Origin: Sphingobacterium sp. UBA5670
Lineage (GTDB): Bacteria > Bacteroidota > Bacteroidia > Sphingobacteriales > Sphingobacteriaceae
NCBI RefSeq assembly: GCF_002420705.1
Contig: NZ_DIIM01000005.1
Coordinates: 164,096 to 228,095, forward strand
Direction: 5' to 3'
DNA length: 64,000 nt
Below, one piece after another: positions 17,550-26,599 of the stretch; positions within the stretch are counted from its first letter, which is position 1, and the number at the start of each line of letters is the position of its first letter. The notes below the pieces were generated by a model. The model was given only the letters and a program-made list of their open reading frames with translations. It was not told where the DNA came from and did no database searches. Position numbers and translations under genes: made by a program.

Positions 17550-18626
17550 CTAAAGCTCTTTCATTCGCTTATTGATGGAAACATCAACATACGTATCCTT
17601 TAAACGATCAACAGCTTCTTTTTGAACAGTGACATTGGTGTCCGACTCATAATCATGAATGGTCCTTTGGTTTTGGACTTCGTTGTCATAAGGATCTTTT
17701 CCTGCCAGCAGTTTGACAATTACAGGTAAACATTCCAGAAAGACAAAAAGCAAAGCGATAAAAAATACAGCATTTGCATTGGACTCGTTAACCTTTCCAT
17801 TGGCATCGTACCTTAGATTGCCCAGCGCAGAGTTGCGGTCTGCAAAACCAGCGACATTGACTGCGCTGTCCAAAGAAGCGTTGGATAAGACCTTTTGATC
17901 CAATATACCTTCAAATTTTTGTTTCTGGCGTATCGCGTTTTGCTGGTTCGTTATTTTACTTCGCAATGTATCCAAATAGCCCTCTTTTTTCTTCAGCTCT
18001 TCTTCTTTCATTTTGGCATAGGGGCCATACCCCATGACACCAGATGTTTCAGTTGTTTTGTTCCCGAATATCTCGTAATTCAATTTTGTACGGTCATTTT
18101 TAATACTGGCTTCCAATGAATCACGTTCTACTGTAATCGATTTTAAAAGTGAAACCTCATTGGCATATTTTTTATTGAAAGTACTGTTGAGCGTGTCAAT
18201 TTTAGCGCGTTGATCGGCAAGAAAACGTACACGAAGGTTTTCTCGAATCTCTTTATCGAAGATTTTTAGCTCCAACGGTCGAGAGATAACCAAACCAATC
18301 AAAATTGCCAATAGAATTCGAGGAAGAGCCTGCAGAAGCTGCATAAGGCCACTTTTGGATTTATTTATACTGAGGACAATATAGCGATCCATATTGAATA
18401 TCGCTAAACCCCAAATGATGCCAAATACAATGGCCAAAAGCCAGTCAAATGCTCCTCCACTAAATACGAAATACATGGCATAACCACCCGAAAGGCTGGC
18501 AAACAATCCCGTAAAAAAAATAGTAGCACCTATGGCTGTGTACTTACTATGTTCTTCCGGATATTTTTCAAGAGTTTCTTGATGTACCCCCGCACACCTC
18601 CAAAAGAAACGGTTAATATCGCTCAT
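17550..18626 (-). CDS. DUF4407 membrane protein
   Basis: 358 residues from the ATG at 18626 (MSDINRFFWRCAG); an in-frame TTG 6 codons upstream is less likely. The DUF4407 pattern is clear: four hydrophobic helices (residues about 30-50, 57-75, 95-115 and near 285-305), a conserved FNMDRYIVLSI segment after the second helix, and a long coiled coil between helices 3 and 4 that should lie outside the inner membrane. The molecular role is unknown. It is convergent with rmuC. Confidence 0.88.
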   Translation of the reverse strand: MSDINRFFWRCAGVHQETLEKYPEEHSKYTAIGATIFFTGLFASLSGGYAMYFVFSGGAFDWLLAIVFGIIWGLAIFNMDRYIVLSINKSKSGLMQLLQALPRILLAILIGLVISRPLELKIFDKEIRENLRVRFLADQRAKIDTLNSTFNKKYANEVSLLKSITVERDSLEASIKNDRTKLNYEIFGNKTTETSGVMGYGPYAKMKEEELKKKEGYLDTLRSKITNQQNAIRQKQKFEGILDQKVLSNASLDSAVNVAGFADRNSALGNLRYDANGKVNESNANAVFFIALLFVFLECLPVIVKLLAGKDPYDNEVQNQRTIHDYESDTNVTVQKEAVDRLKDTYVDVSINKRMKEL

Positions 18627-18796
18627 TAAAATATTTTTACCCAAATTGACAGATTATTTTTAACAAGGTTTATGAATAAGTTTTTGTTTTACAATAGGAT
18701 GACGGTTTTTCGGCTTAAACATCTCGCCGTAAGTGGAGCCTATGCTTTTGCCTAATTTTGTTATCTTTGAAAAAAAATCAGGAATAATCAGATAAT

Positions 18797-20908
18797 ATGA
18801 AGAAAAGACAACTTTTGCCATTTTTTGTGATAGTGGCAACTGCATTTGTTGGTTGTGAGGAAAAAAAAGTGATGACAGATAATCCTCTTTTATTGGCTTA
18901 CGAGACCCCGTTCAATGTACCTCCTTTTGACAAGATCAAAACAGAGCATTTTAGGTCAGCTTTTGACGAGGCTATAAAAATACATAATTTGGAAATTGAC
19001 ACGATAGTCAATAATTCCGATAAAGCAACATTTCAAAATACGATAGTCGCCTTAGAAAATGCGGGTGGATTATTGAACAATGTATCTACAGTATTCTATA
19101 ATTTAAACAGCGCCAATACTAATGACAGTATTCAGGCCATAGCGAAAGATCTGGCACCGATCTTATCGAGTCATTCCGATGAGATTTCAATGAATACCAA
19201 ATTATTTGACCGTATCAAAACAGTTTGGAGTAACCGTAGTACACTCGGACTGGACGAACAGGATAATAAACTGTTAGAAGAAACCTATAAGAGTTTTGTA
19301 CGTTCCGGAGCAAATTTGAAGGATGCTGATAAGGAAAAAATGAAGAAGATTAATGCTGAACTTTCAACATTAACCACCCAATTCGGACAAAATTTATTGG
19401 CTGAGACGAATGCGTATACACTTGTTGTTGATTCTGCGAGCCAATTGGAAGGTTTACCTGAATCGTTGAAAACGGCAGCAGCTGAGGAAGCCGTAGCAAA
19501 AGGAAAGAAAGATAAGTGGGTATTTACCTTACAGAACCCGTCCATTATGCCCTTTCTTCAATATGCAAAAAATCGTGAATTGAGAAAGCAACTTTGGGAA
19601 GCCTATCAGCTGCGTGGCAATCAAGACAATACCAACGATAACAAGGCGATCATTCAGAAAATTGTTAATCTCCGCCTTCAGAAAGCAAAATTATTGGGTT
19701 ATTCTTCACATGCGGCTTATGTACTAGAGGAATCCATGGCGAAGAATCCAACCAATGTCTATGCACTATTAAATAAACTTTGGACACCGGCTTTGGCAAA
19801 AGCGAAAGGTGAAGAAGCAGATATTGTGAAGGAAATTAAAGCCGAAGGTGGTAATTTTGCTGTGGCTCCTTACGACTGGAGGTATTATACAGAAATTATA
19901 CGCAAGAAACGGTTCGCATTAAACGAGGACGAAATTAAACCTTATTTGAGCCTTCCCGCAGTTCGTGAAGGTGCGTTTGCCGTAGCCAATAAATTATATG
20001 GTTTGACATTCGTCGCCTTAAACAATGTCCCAACTTACCATAAAGATGTAGAAGTGTATGAAGTTAAAGACAAAGACGGTTCACATTTAGGTCTCCTATA
20101 TGCTGATTTCTTCCCACGCGAATCAAAACGAGGCGGTGCCTGGATGACTTCTTACCGTAACCAGTCGACAAAAGATGGCAAACGTGTTGCTCCGGTAATT
20201 TCGATCGTATGCAATTTCACAAAACCAGTGGGAAAAAATCCTGCCTTGTTGACATTTGATGAAGCAACGACCTTGTTCCATGAGTTTGGACATGCTTTAC
20301 ACGGCCTTCTTTCCAATGTAAGATACCGCTCAATGGCGGGAACTTCTGTACCACGTGACTTTGTTGAACTACCTTCACAAGTGATGGAAAATTGGGCCGC
20401 AGATCCCGAAGTGTTAAAAACATATGCTAAGCACTATAAAACCAAAGAAGCAATGCCGGATTCATTGATTCAGAAAATGGAAAAGGCTGGTACCTTCGAT
20501 CAGGGATTTGCAACCGTTGAATACCTTTCTGCTGCGTTGTTAGACATGGATTATCATGCTACCACAAAAGAAATTTCAAAAGACATTAATGCTTTTGAAA
20601 AGGGCGCAATGAAAAAGATAGGAATTATTGATGCTATTATCCCACGTTATCGGAGTACATATTTTCAACATATCTTCGCCGGTGGATACTCTGCCGGTTA
20701 CTACGCCTATATCTGGTCTGAAGTGTTGGACTCGGATGCTTTTGCCGCATTTAAGGAAAAATCATTGTATGATCAAGTGACAGCAGATTCCTTCCGCAAA
20801 AATATCCTTGAAAAGGGAGGCACAGATGACCCTGCTAAGATGTACCGTACATTTAGAGGTGCGGATCCAGATCCAAAATATCTATTGAAAAAGAGGGGAA
20901 TAAACTAA
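18797..20908 (+). CDS. M3-family zinc metallopeptidase, lipoprotein (peptidyl-dipeptidase Dcp-like)
   Basis: 703 residues. A lipoprotein signal peptide ends at Cys23 (TAFVGCEE). The mature part is a complete oligopeptidase A/Dcp-type M3 peptidase, with the zinc motif FHEFGHALHG (His495, Glu496, His499) and the downstream third-ligand region ENWAADPEVL. The C-terminal substrate-binding segment YSAGYYAYIWSEVLDSDAF is also typical. As a lipoprotein it would degrade short peptides outside the cytoplasm, unlike cytosolic E. coli Dcp. Single-gene unit with a strong terminator. Confidence 0.95.
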   Translation: MKKRQLLPFFVIVATAFVGCEEKKVMTDNPLLLAYETPFNVPPFDKIKTEHFRSAFDEAIKIHNLEIDTIVNNSDKATFQNTIVALENAGGLLNNVSTVFYNLNSANTNDSIQAIAKDLAPILSSHSDEISMNTKLFDRIKTVWSNRSTLGLDEQDNKLLEETYKSFVRSGANLKDADKEKMKKINAELSTLTTQFGQNLLAETNAYTLVVDSASQLEGLPESLKTAAAEEAVAKGKKDKWVFTLQNPSIMPFLQYAKNRELRKQLWEAYQLRGNQDNTNDNKAIIQKIVNLRLQKAKLLGYSSHAAYVLEESMAKNPTNVYALLNKLWTPALAKAKGEEADIVKEIKAEGGNFAVAPYDWRYYTEIIRKKRFALNEDEIKPYLSLPAVREGAFAVANKLYGLTFVALNNVPTYHKDVEVYEVKDKDGSHLGLLYADFFPRESKRGGAWMTSYRNQSTKDGKRVAPVISIVCNFTKPVGKNPALLTFDEATTLFHEFGHALHGLLSNVRYRSMAGTSVPRDFVELPSQVMENWAADPEVLKTYAKHYKTKEAMPDSLIQKMEKAGTFDQGFATVEYLSAALLDMDYHATTKEISKDINAFEKGAMKKIGIIDAIIPRYRSTYFQHIFAGGYSAGYYAYIWSEVLDSDAFAAFKEKSLYDQVTADSFRKNILEKGGTDDPAKMYRTFRGADPDPKYLLKKRGIN

Positions 20909-20921
20909 TTTTCTCCAGTCG

Positions 20922-20956
20922 AAAAAGGCGATATAGAAATATATCGCCTTTTTTTT
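20922..20956 (+). terminator. Intrinsic terminator of the M3 peptidase gene
   Basis: 14-bp perfect stem (20922-20935 with 20940-20953) closed by a GAAA tetraloop, running into a T tract. Confidence 0.93.
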
Positions 20957-20966
20957 GTTCAGATAC

Positions 20967-21023
20967 TTGTTATTCTAAAAACTATTCTTACATTTGAGTA
21001 TTATTTATAATGAGTCTAAATAA
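20967..21023 (+). promoter_or_regulatory. Promoter with overlapping Fur-like operator
   Basis: TTG at 20967-20969, a 19-bp spacer and TACATTTG at 20989-20996 give a full Bacteroidota promoter. From 21001 to 21023, across the expected transcription start, lies a 23-bp palindrome with outer arms TTATTTA and TAAATAA; 9 of 11 symmetric pairs match. This resembles Bacteroidota Fur/iron boxes. The right half AGTCTAAATA recurs at the same place downstream of the iron-operon promoter near 41613. Confidence 0.7.
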
Positions 21024-21035
21024 ATGTAGGTAAGT

Positions 21036-21356
21036 ATGTGTGATACAAAGATTCTAAGCCAAAGAGGGGATACCCATATCAGTGTTTGCCATAAGTGTCA
21101 AACCTATTATATATGGCAACAAAGTTTTGTACTGACATTTACGAAGAATAAGTTCTTCGATTTCTTGAATATTACGAAAAGTAATGGTGATGAGCTCTTT
21201 TTTAGCACATTTCCAGATGGTGAATTTCGATTAATCATGAAGACGCCTTATCCAGATATTGTATTTTCATTTGATGAAGAACAATGGCAGAATTTCAGAG
21301 ATGCACTCCAAGAATCTTATTACATGAATGAGTTCTATGGGATGCTGAATAATTAA
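21036..21356 (+). CDS. Small conserved protein, DUF6686-like
   Basis: 106 residues, no signal peptide or membrane segment. The N terminus has MCD and a CHKC pair (Cys18/Cys21) that could bind a metal. The C-terminal half (VFSFDEEQWQNFRDALQES) is a typical small alpha/beta ending. It reads like the DUF6686 family of Bacteroidota, recalled rather than searched. The Fur-like operator over its promoter suggests it is made under iron limitation. Start ATG is 13 bp after the operator. Confidence 0.75.
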   Translation: MCDTKILSQRGDTHISVCHKCQTYYIWQQSFVLTFTKNKFFDFLNITKSNGDELFFSTFPDGEFRLIMKTPYPDIVFSFDEEQWQNFRDALQESYYMNEFYGMLNN

Positions 21357-21427
21357 GATAAAAAGTCCTGTTGCATCGCTTGTGTTTCATCTCTCTTTCC
21401 TTATGCGTTGACAACAGGCACAAACAA

Positions 21428-21480
21428 AACCCTCAGTTATAGTTGCATATTGGTATGCGAATATATTCTGAGGGTTCTTT
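21428..21480. terminator. Bidirectional terminator
   Basis: AACCCTCAG at 21428-21436 pairs with CTGAGGGTT at 21468-21476. The loop holds a second hairpin (GCATA/TATGC). T-rich runs leave both sides, so it can serve the 21036 gene and, on the other strand, ugd. Confidence 0.8.
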
Positions 21481-21495
21481 TTATCTATATATTGA

Positions 21496-22881
21496 TTACT
21501 CGCCTATCGCGTAATATTTAAAATCAAGATCTTCGAGTTCCTTCCGGTCCAATAGTTTACGGCCATCGAACACAAATGCAGGTTTTTTCATATGTTTCTT
21601 AATGCTGGCCCAGTCATAGCTTTTGAATTCATCCCACTCGGTTAATACGGCAATTGCATGTGCATCATTGCAAGCCTCATAGGGGGTATTGACAACCTTT
21701 ACCAAGGTTCTGTTTTCTTCTGAAGAGCGGGTGTTTAGATAATCTAGGTCGGCATAGATGCGTTCAGCAGAAACTTTGGGATCATATACCGTGATTTCAG
21801 CTTGTTCACTCAATAGATAATCTGCAACATAGATCGCTGCAGATTCACGCGTATCATTGGTGTCTTTTTTGAATGCCCAGCCTAAGAATGCAATTTTTTT
21901 GCCCGACACAGTATTGTACAATGTTTGGATAATATTGTCTGCAAAACGCTGTTTTTGATAATCATTCATCAAAATCACTTGATCCCAATATTCAGCAACT
22001 TCGGTGAGACCGTAACTTCGAGCGATATATACAAGGTTAAGAATGTCTTTTTGAAAACAAGAGCCTCCAAATCCTACAGAAGCTTTCAAAAATTTGGATC
22101 CAATCCTTGAATCCATACCGATCGCCTTGGAAACCTCATCGACATTGGCACCTGTTTTTTCACACAGCGCAGAGATCGAGTTAATGGAGGATACACGCTG
22201 TGCCAAAAAGGCATTGGCTGTTAATTTTGAAAGTTCTGATGACCACAGATTGGTTGTCAGGATCTTGTCGCGACTTACCCAATGTGCATAGATATCAACC
22301 AATGCGGCAATGGCTTCATCATTCTCACCACCGATCAGGACGCGGTCTGGATTGATAAGATCCTGTATGGCTGTTCCTTCTGCTAAAAATTCAGGATTTG
22401 AAAGAATGTGGAAATTAACACCGTTTCCTGTATTGTCAAGGATGCTTTTTAAAGCTGCTGCAGTGCGAACAGGTAAAGTCGATTTTTCAACAACAATTTT
22501 GTCGTTTTTGGCAACCGCTGCGATCTGACGCGCGCAAAGTTCAATATACTTTAAATCTGCTGCCATTCCCTTGCCTTTTCCGTAATTTTTAGTCGGCGTA
22601 TTGACCGAAATAAAAATCATGTCAGCTTCATCAATAGCCTTTTCGATATCCGTTGAGAAAAACAAATTGCGATTACGAGCTTCTGCAACGATTTCCTTTA
22701 AACCCGGTTCATAGACCGGAAGGTTATCAAGATCTTCATCGTTCCAGGCCGCGATCCGCGCCGCATTGACATCGACGATTGTAATCTCAATATGTGGGCA
22801 TTGCTTTGCAACAACTGACATGGTAGGTCCACCGACGTAGCCAGCACCGATACAGCATATTTTCTTGATTGTTTTGCTCAT
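21496..22881 (-). CDS. ugd: UDP-glucose 6-dehydrogenase
   Basis: Oxidises UDP-glucose twice to UDP-glucuronate, a precursor for polysaccharides. The 461-residue sequence starts with the Rossmann motif GAGYVGGPT and has EKSTLPVRTA. The catalytic cysteine is at about 275 in GFGGSCFQKD, followed by the second domain with FLGWAFKKDTNDTRESAA. The N terminus (CCIGAGYVGGPTMSVVA) is closer to the animal/plant-type subgroup than to E. coli Ugd. It is monocistronic, not in a polysaccharide cluster, and has its own promoter with a strong operator-like repeat. Confidence 0.96.
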   Translation of the reverse strand: MSKTIKKICCIGAGYVGGPTMSVVAKQCPHIEITIVDVNAARIAAWNDEDLDNLPVYEPGLKEIVAEARNRNLFFSTDIEKAIDEADMIFISVNTPTKNYGKGKGMAADLKYIELCARQIAAVAKNDKIVVEKSTLPVRTAAALKSILDNTGNGVNFHILSNPEFLAEGTAIQDLINPDRVLIGGENDEAIAALVDIYAHWVSRDKILTTNLWSSELSKLTANAFLAQRVSSINSISALCEKTGANVDEVSKAIGMDSRIGSKFLKASVGFGGSCFQKDILNLVYIARSYGLTEVAEYWDQVILMNDYQKQRFADNIIQTLYNTVSGKKIAFLGWAFKKDTNDTRESAAIYVADYLLSEQAEITVYDPKVSAERIYADLDYLNTRSSEENRTLVKVVNTPYEACNDAHAIAVLTEWDEFKSYDWASIKKHMKKPAFVFDGRKLLDRKELEDLDFKYYAIGE

Positions 22882-22914
22882 TTTGATTATCTTAATCAGC
22901 TATAAATTGAAGAA

Positions 22915-22968
22915 CAAACTTAGATAAATTGCTTTTGATATGCAATACAATAGCATCGCATATCAAAA
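22915..22968 (-). promoter_or_regulatory. Promoter and operator-like repeat of ugd
   Basis: On the minus strand: TTG (plus 22943-22945), a 20-bp spacer and TAAGTTTG (plus 22915-22922). An 11-bp perfect inverted repeat, TTTTGATATGC at 22933-22943 with GCATATCAAAA at 22958-22968, straddles the -33 element. The spacer is nearly the same as in the ndk promoter. Confidence 0.7.
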
Positions 22969-23065
22969 CATTTTATACCCCCCTTATACTGCTTCGATTA
23001 AAGAAACTGTTTTTTAGTGGGGATGCAAAAGATTTATTCTAATTTTACAATAAAAAAGATACGGT

Positions 23066-25069
23066 TTGATAAAGCAGGAAGTTATTGATAAAGTACTGGA
23101 AACAGCACGGATAGAAGAGGTGGTGGGAGACTTCGTTGACTTAAAAAAACGGGGAACTTCATTGATTGGAAATTGCCCTTTTCACCATGAAAAGACACCC
23201 TCCTTTCACGTTTCTGTTTCAAAGGGAATCTATAAGTGTTTTGGTTGCGGTGTTGGTGGGGATTCTCTCAAGTTTGTTATGGAACTGGAGAAATTCTCTT
23301 ATCCAGAAGCCATTCGGTATTTAGCCGATAAATATTCGATTCAAATCGAGGAAGTTGAGCGTTCACCTGCCCAGTTAGCGGCACAGGATAAACGTGAAAG
23401 TCTATATGTGCTGAGTGCTTGGGCTAGTAAATTCTTTGCCGAGCAACTTTGGAAAACTGAAATGGGGCAGGTCATCGGCCTCAACTATTTCAAGGAGCGT
23501 GGCTATCGTGAGGATATCATCAAAAAATTTGAATTAGGTTATTCCCCCGAAGAATGGACGGCATTGGTCGATAAAGCACAGGTAGCTGGTTTTCACCCAG
23601 ATTATTTGGCGGCGAGTGGTTTGGCGATTGAGCGTGATGATAAGTCTTTGTATGATCGTTTCCGTGGGCGGGTGATGTTTCCGATTCATAACCTGACAGG
23701 GCGTGTCATTGGCTTTGGTGGCCGGACCTTAAAAACAGATAAGAAGGTTGCCAAATATGTGAATTCCCCCGAAAGCGAAATCTACCATAAATCCGATGTG
23801 CTGTATGGATTGAATTTTGCCAAAAAGGCAATTATGGAGGAGGACAACTGCTATTTGGTAGAGGGCTATGCCGATGTTCTTTCCGTCCATCAGGCAGGCG
23901 TGGAGAATGTTGTTTCTTCTTCGGGAACGTCTTTGACAACGGGACAGATCAAACTTATTTCTAGATTTACAAAGAATGTGACCATTCTTTATGATGGTGA
24001 TGAAGCGGGCATTAAAGCTTCTTTGCGTGGTACGGATATGCTGCTTGAAGAGGGCTTAAACGTCAAAGTATTGCTTTTTCCTGATGGAAATGATCCCGAT
24101 TCCTATGTACAGAAGTTTGGCGCCACCGCTTTTAAGGATTATGTCAAATCCAATCAGCAAGACTTCATTTTTTATAAAACCAATATACTGCTTCGCGATG
24201 CCAGCAACGATCCAATAAAAAGAGCAGAGGTTATTCGCGATGTAGTCGAAAGTATTGCGTTGATTCCCGATGAGATCAAGGTCTCTGTTTTTATTCGGGA
24301 GTGTAGCAGTCTTTTGGATATCGAAGAGCGCATTTTATTGGCCGAACTCAATAAAATCAGACTCAACAGAGCAAAGAAAGCGGATAAGGATGCTGCTCGT
24401 AAACCTCAGAGTCCAGCGCCAAATGCAAGTATGCCGCCTTTTGGGATGGATGGCCCGCCTCCTGATTTCTTCATGACCGACGACGAACGGGGTGGGATGC
24501 CACCTATGGAACCTGTTGAACAGCCGACGCAGCTGACTTCGGAAATCCTTCAGGAGCGCGAGATTGTACGTATTTTAATTAATTACGGTGATTATCTGGC
24601 AACTTGGGAAGGCGATGGCGATATTCCTGTTGCAGGGCTTTTATTGGGGAATATTAGCGACATAGAATTTAAGGATAAAGCCGCCGCTTTTATTTTAAAA
24701 GTTTATCGGGATGCCGCAGAAAATTATGAAATTCCGGATGCAAAACAGTTTTATTCTAATCCTGATGCTTCAATTTCAGATCTGGCGATTAATAGTGTTG
24801 CCAGTAAATATTCACTCAGTGAAAACTGGAATGACGATAAGCGTAAAATTTATGTAACGCAAGAATATGAACATTTAAAACAACTTGTTGTTACAGCGAT
24901 CTATCGGATCAAAAAACGTAAGATTGAGGCCGAAATGCACCATATCCGGGAAGAAATGAAACACGAGCAAGATGTGGCAAACCTGGAAGTCCTTATTTTT
25001 AAATATCAGAAGCTAAAAGAAGCCGAGCGGCTTCTTGGCAGCTTTCTGGGAAATACGATAGTAAAGTAA
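23066..25069 (+). CDS. dnaG: DNA primase
   Basis: Makes RNA primers at the replication fork. The 667-residue protein has the CHC2 zinc finger (Cys37, His40, Cys58, Cys61), the catalytic core (YFKERGYREDII, GRVMFPIHN), and Toprim motifs EGYADVLSVHQAG and LYDGDEAG with metal-binding acids. A proline-rich linker near 450-490 precedes the C-terminal helicase-binding domain. The start is TTG: a stop lies five codons upstream in frame and a later ATG would remove the conserved N terminus. yraN follows after 9 bp. Confidence 0.97.
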   Translation: MIKQEVIDKVLETARIEEVVGDFVDLKKRGTSLIGNCPFHHEKTPSFHVSVSKGIYKCFGCGVGGDSLKFVMELEKFSYPEAIRYLADKYSIQIEEVERSPAQLAAQDKRESLYVLSAWASKFFAEQLWKTEMGQVIGLNYFKERGYREDIIKKFELGYSPEEWTALVDKAQVAGFHPDYLAASGLAIERDDKSLYDRFRGRVMFPIHNLTGRVIGFGGRTLKTDKKVAKYVNSPESEIYHKSDVLYGLNFAKKAIMEEDNCYLVEGYADVLSVHQAGVENVVSSSGTSLTTGQIKLISRFTKNVTILYDGDEAGIKASLRGTDMLLEEGLNVKVLLFPDGNDPDSYVQKFGATAFKDYVKSNQQDFIFYKTNILLRDASNDPIKRAEVIRDVVESIALIPDEIKVSVFIRECSSLLDIEERILLAELNKIRLNRAKKADKDAARKPQSPAPNASMPPFGMDGPPPDFFMTDDERGGMPPMEPVEQPTQLTSEILQEREIVRILINYGDYLATWEGDGDIPVAGLLLGNISDIEFKDKAAAFILKVYRDAAENYEIPDAKQFYSNPDASISDLAINSVASKYSLSENWNDDKRKIYVTQEYEHLKQLVVTAIYRIKKRKIEAEMHHIREEMKHEQDVANLEVLIFKYQKLKEAERLLGSFLGNTIVK

Positions 25070-25078
25070 TTAACTGAT

Positions 25079-25435
25079 ATGGCCAAGCATCTTGAAACCG
25101 GTCAATGGGGAGAGCAAATGGCCATGGAATACCTCGTGGAGAAAGGCTATAAAATAGTGTTAAGAAATTGGCGATTTAAGAATTTAGAAGTAGATTTGAT
25201 TGTCATGGACAAGGATACCTTGGTATTTGTTGAGGTAAAAACACGATCGGGAACAGATTTCGGACAACCTGATGAATTTGTCGATATTAAGAAACAGCGA
25301 CGCCTGATTCGTGCGGCACAAGCTTATATTCTGAAGACAGATTATACAGGTGAGCTCAGGTTTGATGTTGTCGCGATAACACGATCTCCCAAAGCAGTAC
25401 TCAATTATATCAAAGATGCTTTTTGGGACAGTTAA
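25079..25435 (+). CDS. yraN: YraN-family (UPF0102) endonuclease-like protein
   Basis: 118 residues of the UPF0102 family, related to Holliday-junction resolvases. The restriction-endonuclease-like core is visible: GEQMAMEYL helix, then Asp39 in LEVDLIVMD and Glu52-x-Lys54 in FVEVKTRSG, the expected metal-binding acids and lysine. The family role in bacteria is not well defined. It lies 9 bp after dnaG and 30 bp before the next gene, probably in one operon. Confidence 0.92.
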   Translation: MAKHLETGQWGEQMAMEYLVEKGYKIVLRNWRFKNLEVDLIVMDKDTLVFVEVKTRSGTDFGQPDEFVDIKKQRRLIRAAQAYILKTDYTGELRFDVVAITRSPKAVLNYIKDAFWDS

Positions 25436-25465
25436 GGATACGTACTTATAAATAATTATACATAG

Positions 25466-26494
25466 ATGAGAAAAATCACTTATTTTATGGCAATTGCAGC
25501 ACTGGCTTTTGCTTCTTGTAAGTCAAAAAAAACTAGTTTGGAATTTGCATCTCCAGGAGCAAATCAAGCGGTTCTAAAAGGTGCTCAAGTCCAGTTGAAA
25601 TTAAAATTTGAATCTGTATCAATGGACTCTGTAGCGTATTTTGTGGATGATAAACATGTGGGGTCATCTACGGATACCACAGCAGTTATGGTCGATACCA
25701 AAGACATGGCCTATGGTACGCGTAATATTTCCGCTTTGGTGTATAATGCAGGAAAACCAGATTCTGTTTCAAGTACATTTTATGTCGTGCCTGCAAATGC
25801 AAAGAATTATGGTTTTGAGGTCGTCAACAAATACCCGCATGATACAACGGCATTTACACAGGGATTACAGTTTGCTGATGGCGTTCTTTACGAATCGAAT
25901 GGACGTTATGGTGAGTCAAACCTCAGAAAAGTCGACCTTAAGACGGGAAAAGTGCTGAAAGAGATCAAATTTGATGAAAAGACTTTTGCCGAAGGAATGA
26001 CATTGGTTGGTAATAAGTTATTTATGTTGACTTGGCAACAGGGAGAAGGGTATGTGTTTGATAAAAACTCTTTTGCAAAGGAAAGTTCCTTTAAATATGA
26101 GAATAGTAAAGAAGGGTGGGGGCTAACCTACGATGGACAGCATCTGATAAAGTCCGATGGTTCCAATAAGCTTTACTTTTTAGATGTAACGACCGGTAAG
26201 GAGCTGAATGCTATCGGAGTTTACGATGAAGCTGGGCCGGTGGATGAACTTAATGAACTGGAATATATAGATGGTAAAGTCTACGCAAATGTCTATCAAA
26301 AAGATGTTATTGTTATGATCAATCCTCAAACAGGAGCTGTAGAAGGACGGATTAATCTTGTAGGTATCTATGAGCATACTTCCGCTTATGATAATGAATT
26401 GAATGGTATCGCTTACGATCAAGCTGGAAAACGTCTCTTTATAACAGGTAAACTGTGGAATACATTATTTGAGATCAAGACAGTTGAAAAATAA
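25466..26494 (+). CDS. Glutaminyl-peptide cyclotransferase, lipoprotein
   Basis: 342 residues. The lipoprotein signal ends in FASCKSKK. A short beta-sandwich-like region (about 30-110) precedes a beta-propeller of the glutamine cyclotransferase type (plant/bacterial QC): TAFTQGLQFADGVLYES, GRYGESNLRKVDLKTGKVL, FAEGMTL, ELEYIDGKVYANVY and LNGIAYD. This group forms N-terminal pyroglutamate on secreted proteins and is common in Bacteroidota, where many exported proteins start with Gln after signal cleavage. Ends at a strong terminator. Confidence 0.92.
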   Translation: MRKITYFMAIAALAFASCKSKKTSLEFASPGANQAVLKGAQVQLKLKFESVSMDSVAYFVDDKHVGSSTDTTAVMVDTKDMAYGTRNISALVYNAGKPDSVSSTFYVVPANAKNYGFEVVNKYPHDTTAFTQGLQFADGVLYESNGRYGESNLRKVDLKTGKVLKEIKFDEKTFAEGMTLVGNKLFMLTWQQGEGYVFDKNSFAKESSFKYENSKEGWGLTYDGQHLIKSDGSNKLYFLDVTTGKELNAIGVYDEAGPVDELNELEYIDGKVYANVYQKDVIVMINPQTGAVEGRINLVGIYEHTSAYDNELNGIAYDQAGKRLFITGKLWNTLFEIKTVEK

Positions 26495-26558
26495 ATGAAC
26501 TTCAGATCTTGATCCTTCCTCGTGAGGTCGACAGTATTGCAAGTTCGTATAAAATTAG

Positions 26559-26593
26559 AAACCTTGTCAGAATTAGCTGACAAGGTTTTTTTT
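26559..26593 (+). terminator. Intrinsic terminator of dnaG-yraN-QC
   Basis: 12-bp stem with core CCTTGTCAG/CTGACAAGG (arms 26559-26570 and 26577-26588), 6-nt loop, then eight T. Confidence 0.93.
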
Positions 26594-26599
26594 ATTGCT

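Noticed and set aside
18627..18644. TTG start for the DUF4407 gene (similar TTG or GTG choices at 29366, 31007, 38907, 45784, 57449)
   Set aside because: In each case an ATG lies a few codons later at the natural family start, so the ATG was used.
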